Assembly (NCBI RefSeq): GCF_900166965.1
Contig: NZ_FUZI01000002.1
Coordinates: 62,001 to 126,000 of the forward strand
DNA length: 64,000 nucleotides
Source: Photobacterium piscicola
GTDB lineage: Bacteria > Pseudomonadota > Gammaproteobacteria > Enterobacterales > Vibrionaceae
Direction: 5' to 3'
Position numbers and translations under genes: made by a program. This document shows, piece after piece, positions 59,511 through 64,000 of the stretch; position 1 is the stretch's first letter; each line of letters begins with the position of its first letter. The notes under the pieces were generated by a model that worked only from the letters and a program-made list of their open reading frames with translations, was not told where the DNA came from and searched no databases.

Positions 59511-59527
59511 TATTGCATGAAAAAATC

Positions 59528-60817
59528 TTAGTGCAGTTTTAAGCTTGGACGAAGTACACGATTAATACGTCCAACTAACATAATCAAACCGGTTTTAAAC
59601 ATGCCATGTAACGCCATTTGGTGCATACGATACAATGAAATGTAAACCATACGAGCAATACGGCCTTCAACCATCATCGAACCTTTAGACAGGTTACCCA
59701 TTAAGCTACCGACAGTAGAGAAACGGCTCAATGATACTAATGAACCATGGTCACTATAGATGTAAGGTTTTTGCTCACGATCTGATAATTTAGCCACGAT
59801 ATTAGAGAAACAACGACTTGCCATTTGGTGTGCAGCTTGAGCGCGTGGTGGTACAAACGAACCATCTTCTTGCACGCATGATGCTAAATCACCAATAACG
59901 TAAATGTTATCATCACGGGTGGTTTGTAGCGTTGGTTTAACGACAAGTTGATTAATACGGTTAGTTTCAAGACCCGCGATATCTTTCATAAAATCAGGCG
60001 CTTTAATACCCGCTGCCCAAACCATAATTTGTGCCGGAATATGTTCGCCATCTTTAGTTGTTAAGCCTGTTTCATCAGCTTTAGTCACCATGGTTGCAGT
60101 ACGAACATTTACACCTAATTTAGTTAACTCATTATGTGCCGCTTGTGAGATTCGTGGTGGCAATGCAGGTAAAATACGCTCACCCGCTTCCACTAAGTTA
60201 ATGTTTAAGCGTGAACTATCAAGATCGCCAAAACCGTAGTTATGAAGTTCTTGAACAGCGTTATGTAACTCAGCAGACAGTTCAACGCCCGTTGCGCCTG
60301 CACCAACAATCGCAATATCAACCGTTTTTTGATCTTTATTAGCATGTAACTTCATGAACTGATTATTCATTTCACTACGGAAACGGTGTGCCTGTTCGGG
60401 GCTATCAAGGAAAATACAATTATCACGTACACCTTGAGTATTAAAATCGTTTGAGGTCGAACCTAGCGCTAAGACTAAAATATCGTATTCTAACGAACGC
60501 TCAGGTACCAATAGCTCATTTTGCTTATCATATAATGCTGCTAATGTGATCGTTTTTGTTTCACGATCAATATCTTGTAATGATCCCATCTGGAAATCAA
60601 ACGAATGATTTTTAGCATGTGCGCGGTAACTAATCGCATCAACACCTGCATCTAATGAGCCTGTTGCTACTTCATGTAACAACGGTTTCCATAAATGACT
60701 AGCACGACGATCAACTAATGTGATTTCTGCACGACGTTTACGGCCTAATGTACGACCTAATTTAGTAGCTAACTCCAAGCCACCAGCACCACCACCCACA
60801 ACGATTATACGTGTCAA
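59528..60817 (-). CDS. ndh: NADH dehydrogenase II
   Basis: Ndh is the single-subunit, non-proton-pumping NADH:quinone oxidoreductase on the inner membrane. The 429 residues match E. coli Ndh (434) throughout: FAD-binding [18 protein letters not shown] at the start, NADH-binding [18 protein letters not shown] near 170, and YVIGDLAS near 300, with the amphipathic C-terminus [13 protein letters not shown]. ycfP lies upstream as in enterics. Confidence 0.97.
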   Translation of the reverse strand: MTRIIVVGGGAGGLELATKLGRTLGRKRRAEITLVDRRASHLWKPLLHEVATGSLDAGVDAISYRAHAKNHSFDFQMGSLQDIDRETKTITLAALYDKQNELLVPERSLEYDILVLALGSTSNDFNTQGVRDNCIFLDSPEQAHRFRSEMNNQFMKLHANKDQKTVDIAIVGAGATGVELSAELHNAVQELHNYGFGDLDSSRLNINLVEAGERILPALPPRISQAAHNELTKLGVNVRTATMVTKADETGLTTKDGEHIPAQIMVWAAGIKAPDFMKDIAGLETNRINQLVVKPTLQTTRDDNIYVIGDLASCVQEDGSFVPPRAQAAHQMASRCFSNIVAKLSDREQKPYIYSDHGSLVSLSRFSTVGSLMGNLSKGSMMVEGRIARMVYISLYRMHQMALHGMFKTGLIMLVGRINRVLRPSLKLH

Positions 60818-60995
60818 GATAGCTTCCTCTCTATTTTATGATTTTTAAAAACTGACAAAGACTGAATTGCATAGCAGTCTGCTGATAGTAAATAATCACG
60901 CATAAAGACTGCTAGGCGAAAAAGTATTAGCTCACGCATGTAGGCAGACGGATCTACGACCCGTCTGTGATATGTAGGAGGTAATGGTTCCGTTG

Positions 60996-61535
60996 TTACT
61001 GCGCTTTAAACGCTTTTATTTTTTGTAGATGCTGTGATATTTTTGCAAACTTATGGGATTCTTTTTCATCCCAAATAATGTCGTAAAATTGATCTAGCGC
61101 ATCTTTTGTTTGCTGATTATCTAACACTTCATCATGAGTTGAAAGGATACAAAGACAATTTCCTGTATTTTTTTTACGAAAATTTGTTACACACTTTGTC
61201 AAAATATCCTCATATTCTTCTGGACGGTCTATTTTTCCTTCCATATTACGCTCAGGATGCAGATTAGGATTTAGCATGACCTGCTTTATACCTGATAAGA
61301 ATCCAATCCGTTCCGCCCAATAACCGCCAAGGCCAACACCACAAATTAAAGGCTGAGGATCATTACTGGTTTCAAGCAATTTATGCACTTCTTTTAGAAG
61401 ATGTTGCATATCATGTTTGGGATGAAGTGTGCTGTAATTTAGAAAACGAACATCAGAATCAATAAACTGCAATTGCAATACTTTATCGTGATTACCTGGG
61501 CTTGTTGAATCAAAGCCATGTAAATAAATAATCAT
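60996..61535 (-). CDS. ycfP: YcfP, alpha/beta-hydrolase-fold protein
   Basis: The 179 residues match the UPF0227/YcfP family: [20 protein letters not shown] at the start, the nucleophile-elbow-like [14 protein letters not shown] near 65 (Gly-x-Gly-Leu-Gly-Gly, no Ser at the usual nucleophile position) and [14 protein letters not shown]. The activity is unknown. It lies upstream of ndh in the E. coli order; nagZ, expected next, is missing. A 23-base hairpin CAGACGG / CCGTCTG sits between it and ndh at 60947-60969. Confidence 0.9.
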   Translation of the reverse strand: MIIYLHGFDSTSPGNHDKVLQLQFIDSDVRFLNYSTLHPKHDMQHLLKEVHKLLETSNDPQPLICGVGLGGYWAERIGFLSGIKQVMLNPNLHPERNMEGKIDRPEEYEDILTKCVTNFRKKNTGNCLCILSTHDEVLDNQQTKDALDQFYDIIWDEKESHKFAKISQHLQKIKAFKAQ

Positions 61536-61655
61536 TGTTATCTCTCGCTATCTAGTAATAATTTTACTTACTATCTATACCGACATCGACGAGTTAAATC
61601 CATAATCCAAGTAATGTTTTAACAAATTTAAAACAAAAAACATGATCTCGCCTAC

Positions 61656-61692
61656 AAAAACAGATTCAAGCCCCAAAGCACCATCTCTGTTT
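61656..61692 (-). terminator. Candidate thiK terminator
   Basis: On the minus strand AAACAGA / TCTGTTT with a 21-base loop is followed by a T run; it lies between thiK and ycfP. Confidence 0.45.
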
Positions 61693-61750
61693 GTGTATTA
61701 CTTATCATAAGTTACTGATTATTTTGATACACAATAATTGTATATATCAA

Positions 61751-62668
61751 TCAACAGTTATTAATATATTCAATGAGTTGCTGCTGCAATTGCGAAGCTT
61801 GTCGTAAATACTCAGGTTGCTGCCAAATGTCGTAGCCAACCAAATACCATAATAATGCCAAATACTGACACCATGGCTGCCATGCGATAACAGCCGCTAA
61901 CCACTGCTGTTTATTAAATACCGTTTCGTCATTGATAAGCGCACGATAATCACAATAATCATTAACTACTTGTTCAATATCTAATTCATTAGCAATAATA
62001 GTCATCGCTAAATCTAAACTGGGATCCCCTGCAGCTGCATATTCCCAATCAATAATTTTGGCACTGGCAATAGTGTCGGTATTAATCGATGGCACGATAA
62101 CGTTATAGCGTCCGAGATCAAAGTGACAGCAACAATCATCAAATGCGACTGGCAATGGCTGGCTCTGAAAAAAATGGTAGATTGAAACTAGAGACGAGGT
62201 GTGGTGGTCAGTATGGAGGTGTTGCCAATACTGTTTGGCACGTTGATGTACATCCAATCGCCACCAAGGTAAGGGAAGTTGATGTACTTTTGCTTGTAAC
62301 TGACACAGGCTCTGATCAGAAAATGTCGTGGTCGCTTCTACGCCAGATAACCATTCAACCACCAACCCTATCACTTGCGGTGTCGGTTTGTCTGTACTTA
62401 CAACTAACTGTAATGGTTGTGGTGCTAATTTAGTATCAGCAATCAGCGACAATAATTGATACTCATGCTGGCGTTCAATACCAAATGCTTGCGCAGATAT
62501 AGAAAATGGCCGCCAGACATACTGCTTAGTCTGCTTGATTGACGGGTGAAATAAGGAGAGTTTCCAACATCGATTTGTCAATCCTCCCGTGAGTTCACAT
62601 GCTGATATCAATTCAGTATCAGGTAAGGCAATTAAAAGATCACAATCAAAATGTTTATAATCAGCCAT
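61751..62668 (-). CDS. thiK: Thiamine kinase-like phosphotransferase
   Basis: The 305 residues belong to the aminoglycoside/choline kinase-like family and occupy the thiK position after lpoB. The catalytic loop reads CCHFDLGRYNVIV (His-x-Asp with downstream Asn) near residue 190 and the metal-binding Asp is in IIDWEYAAAGDPSLDLA. ATG 62668 has GGAG seven bases upstream, so it is preferred to GTG 62683. Sequence divergence from E. coli ThiK (274 residues) leaves substrate specificity open. Confidence 0.78.
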   Translation of the reverse strand: MADYKHFDCDLLIALPDTELISACELTGGLTNRCWKLSLFHPSIKQTKQYVWRPFSISAQAFGIERQHEYQLLSLIADTKLAPQPLQLVVSTDKPTPQVIGLVVEWLSGVEATTTFSDQSLCQLQAKVHQLPLPWWRLDVHQRAKQYWQHLHTDHHTSSLVSIYHFFQSQPLPVAFDDCCCHFDLGRYNVIVPSINTDTIASAKIIDWEYAAAGDPSLDLAMTIIANELDIEQVVNDYCDYRALINDETVFNKQQWLAAVIAWQPWCQYLALLWYLVGYDIWQQPEYLRQASQLQQQLIEYINNC

Positions 62669-62703
62669 ATTGCTACTCCTCACCTGATACTAAAGCAGTA
62701 TAA

Positions 62704-63297
62704 TTACCAAGCGGCACTATTGGTTGATGCACGTTGAATAACCTGATCTTGATCAGACCACTCAATCACACCTGACTTCAAATCCATCAAACGCATTGTC
62801 ACTTTATAATAAGCTTGCTTGCCATTTGATGTTGATTTCATTACCGTCGATACATGGCCATACAACATATATTGAGCACCAACCATATTACCAAATTGAA
62901 TAGCCGTACTTTGATTTACAAAACGATCATCTTCACGGAAATTTAACTGTTGGCGCACCGCTTTTACGCGGGCAGGATCAACAAATTTAAATTTACCAGA
63001 ATCTTGTAAACGCTCAGTAATTATCGCCGTTAAATCTTGTGTATCAACATGATGACGAGTTTGGTTTTTAATACTATCAACCACAACAATGGGTTCGCCG
63101 CTCGCGGTCATAGAACGCACAGCCGATGACGCTAACATTTTATCAACCATTGATGATGATAATTTCTCTAAATCATTGGATCCAAAGTTAGTTACCGCAC
63201 TTTCAAGTCCATGTAATCCACCACCGTAATTAATCGGTTGAGCACAACCCCCTAATAACGTTGCTGCTGCTAACAAGGCCATTACACTCTTTTTCAT
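62704..63297 (-). CDS. lpoB: Penicillin-binding protein activator LpoB
   Basis: LpoB is an outer-membrane lipoprotein that activates the synthase PBP1b. The lipobox LLGGC ends at Cys17, followed by a short linker and the globular domain with PIVVVDSIKNQTRHHVDTQDL near 70 and a C-terminal LMDLKSGVIEWSDQDQVIQ. I choose ATG 63297 (MKKSVMALL), giving 197 residues; E. coli LpoB has 213. ycfL lies 33 bases upstream and thiK follows. Confidence 0.92.
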   Translation of the reverse strand: MKKSVMALLAAATLLGGCAQPINYGGGLHGLESAVTNFGSNDLEKLSSSMVDKMLASSAVRSMTASGEPIVVVDSIKNQTRHHVDTQDLTAIITERLQDSGKFKFVDPARVKAVRQQLNFREDDRFVNQSTAIQFGNMVGAQYMLYGHVSTVMKSTSNGKQAYYKVTMRLMDLKSGVIEWSDQDQVIQRASTNSAAW

Positions 63298-63330
63298 TTT
63301 CACTACCTTTAATGTCACTATTCTTATTCG

Positions 63331-63726
63331 TTAATTGTATGTTTCACCCACAACAATACGATATTGCGTTGCCGCTGTATTAGGAGCAAGACCTTGCAAT
63401 AACAAAACTTGATGAGGATTAATGATCAATGTTTGTGATGCTGACGGTGAATGATTTATTTCTAATCCATTCGCATCATACCAATAAAAGTGATAGTTCA
63501 ATGATATGGTTACGTCAGTTTTATTCATGACTTCAACAGATGCATGCAAATAACCGTCATTCCGTTGTGTTTTCGAATGACTAAATTGAAGTTTATTGGC
63601 TAATACCGTATTTCCAATAACAACATGATGGTTACTATTTTCAAGACTGATCGTTGATATTGCTGAACCACTACACCCTGAAATAAGTGTTACAAACAAT
63701 ATCGACAATATAGATATATATTTCAT
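63331..63726 (-). CDS. ycfL: YcfL family lipoprotein
   Basis: The 131 residues carry a lipoprotein signal with lipobox LISGC (Cys18) and a beta-rich DUF1425 domain (HASVEVMNKTDVTISLNYHFYWYD). It lies between hinT and lpoB, its conserved position. The function is unknown. Confidence 0.9.
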   Translation of the reverse strand: MKYISILSILFVTLISGCSGSAISTISLENSNHHVVIGNTVLANKLQFSHSKTQRNDGYLHASVEVMNKTDVTISLNYHFYWYDANGLEINHSPSASQTLIINPHQVLLLQGLAPNTAATQYRIVVGETYN

Positions 63727-63809
63727 GCTACATTAATATACAGCTAGGCTGTAGCCTCCTACATTTCAATGGATTACGAATTAATATTATAAGTCTACTC
63801 AATAAAATG

Positions 63810-63875
63810 AAAAAAGCTTGAGTGACCAACAGCTCATCATTATTAGCAGATTAGCCATTTTACTACTCAAGCTTC
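63810..63875 (-). terminator. Long-loop hairpin after hinT
   Basis: AAGCTTGAGT at 63814-63823 pairs perfectly with ACTCAAGCTT at 63865-63874 across a 41-base loop. On the minus strand a T run follows, so it probably ends the hinT transcript. Confidence 0.55.
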
Positions 63876-63923
63876 ATTCTCAACTTATTCTATTGCAACT
63901 TGATGCTAAGAATTGATGACTTA

Positions 63924-64000
63924 TTAGCTAACAATCATTGGCCCTAATGGGCGGCCGCCTAATAAATGCATATGAATATGGTACACTTCTTGGCCACCAA
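63924..64000 (-). CDS. hinT: HIT-family protein HinT (3' end only)
   Basis: The last 25 codons are visible: GGQEVYHIHMHLLGGRPLGP and a short end before TAA. HIHMH is the HxHxH catalytic motif of purine nucleoside phosphoramidases. The rest of the gene lies beyond the right edge. It heads hinT-ycfL-lpoB-thiK. Confidence 0.92.
   Translation of the reverse strand, partial: GGQEVYHIHMHLLGGRPLGPMIVS

Noticed and set aside
61536..61750. nagZ pseudogene
   Set aside because: No stretch resembling NagZ motifs is visible in either strand of this short AT-rich gap.
1..64000. tRNA genes, CRISPR arrays, insertion sequences, prophage or integron attachment sites
   Set aside because: None was seen: no cloverleaf-like segments with a CCA end, no regularly spaced repeats, no transposase, integrase or phage genes.

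Overview
The window is ordinary chromosome of an AT-rich gammaproteobacterium, most likely a member of the Vibrionaceae and probably Photobacterium (Aliivibrio is the alternative). The grounds are the MukBEF/CmoM/ElyC and LolCDE/MsbA/LpxK blocks, a torECA trimethylamine N-oxide system with the tiny TorE subunit, a PilZ-type gene beside mfd as in Vibrio cholerae, and protein sequences close to but distinct from the enteric ones. The assignment rests on recalled family sequences, not on a search. I see no phage, transposon, integron, CRISPR array, tRNA or rRNA.

Layout. 1-0.35 kb: the end of a LON-domain protein. 0.97-5.55 kb: a lactate operon, lldP-lutA-lutB-lutC, closed by a strong terminator, then a LysR regulator. 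6.6-8.8 kb: Mlc (sugar PTS regulator) divergent from queE (queuosine precursor synthesis), with a possible 31-residue peptide gene translationally coupled to queE. 9.0-14.7 kb: asnS, two tandem membrane diguanylate cyclases, aspC. 14.8-16.7 kb: two small hypothetical genes and a DUF2982 gene. 16.7-20.2 kb: uhpABC, the sensing system for external hexose phosphate, without its transporter gene uhpT. 20.4-23.5 kb: gloC/ycbL, mepK and ldtD (hydroxyacylglutathione hydrolase-like protein and peptidoglycan remodelling).

24.0-31.4 kb is an accessory block between ldtD and mukB, which are neighbours in Escherichia coli: a MarR regulator, a hypothetical protein, a LysR regulator overlapping a TSUP-family permease, a truncated haemoglobin, and torE-torC-torA. 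31.6-39.8 kb: mukB, mukE, mukF and cmoM on the minus strand, with elyC divergent. 40.1-46.5 kb: an RRM RNA-binding protein, then comEC and msbA-lpxK-ycaR-kdsB (lipid A core export, LPS precursor synthesis and DNA uptake). 46.6-49.9 kb: membrane proteins (DUF2062, HdeD, a His-rich secreted protein coupled to DedA) and a small outer-membrane barrel.

50.5-57.9 kb: lolCDE (lipoprotein sorting) on the minus strand, divergent from a PilZ-like gene overlapping mfd. 58.0-59.4 kb: acetyltransferase, YecH and FKBP genes. 59.5-64 kb, minus strand: hinT (partial)-ycfL-lpoB-thiK-ycfP-ndh, the order known from enterics but without nagZ.

No clearly new multi-gene system stands out. The items most worth a second look are the tandem cyclases, in which one copy has lost the product-inhibition site and the other has kept it; the coupled small reading frame before queE; the tandem repeat in the outer-membrane barrel promoter region; the Fur-like site before the lactate operon; and the His-rich secreted protein coupled to DedA.
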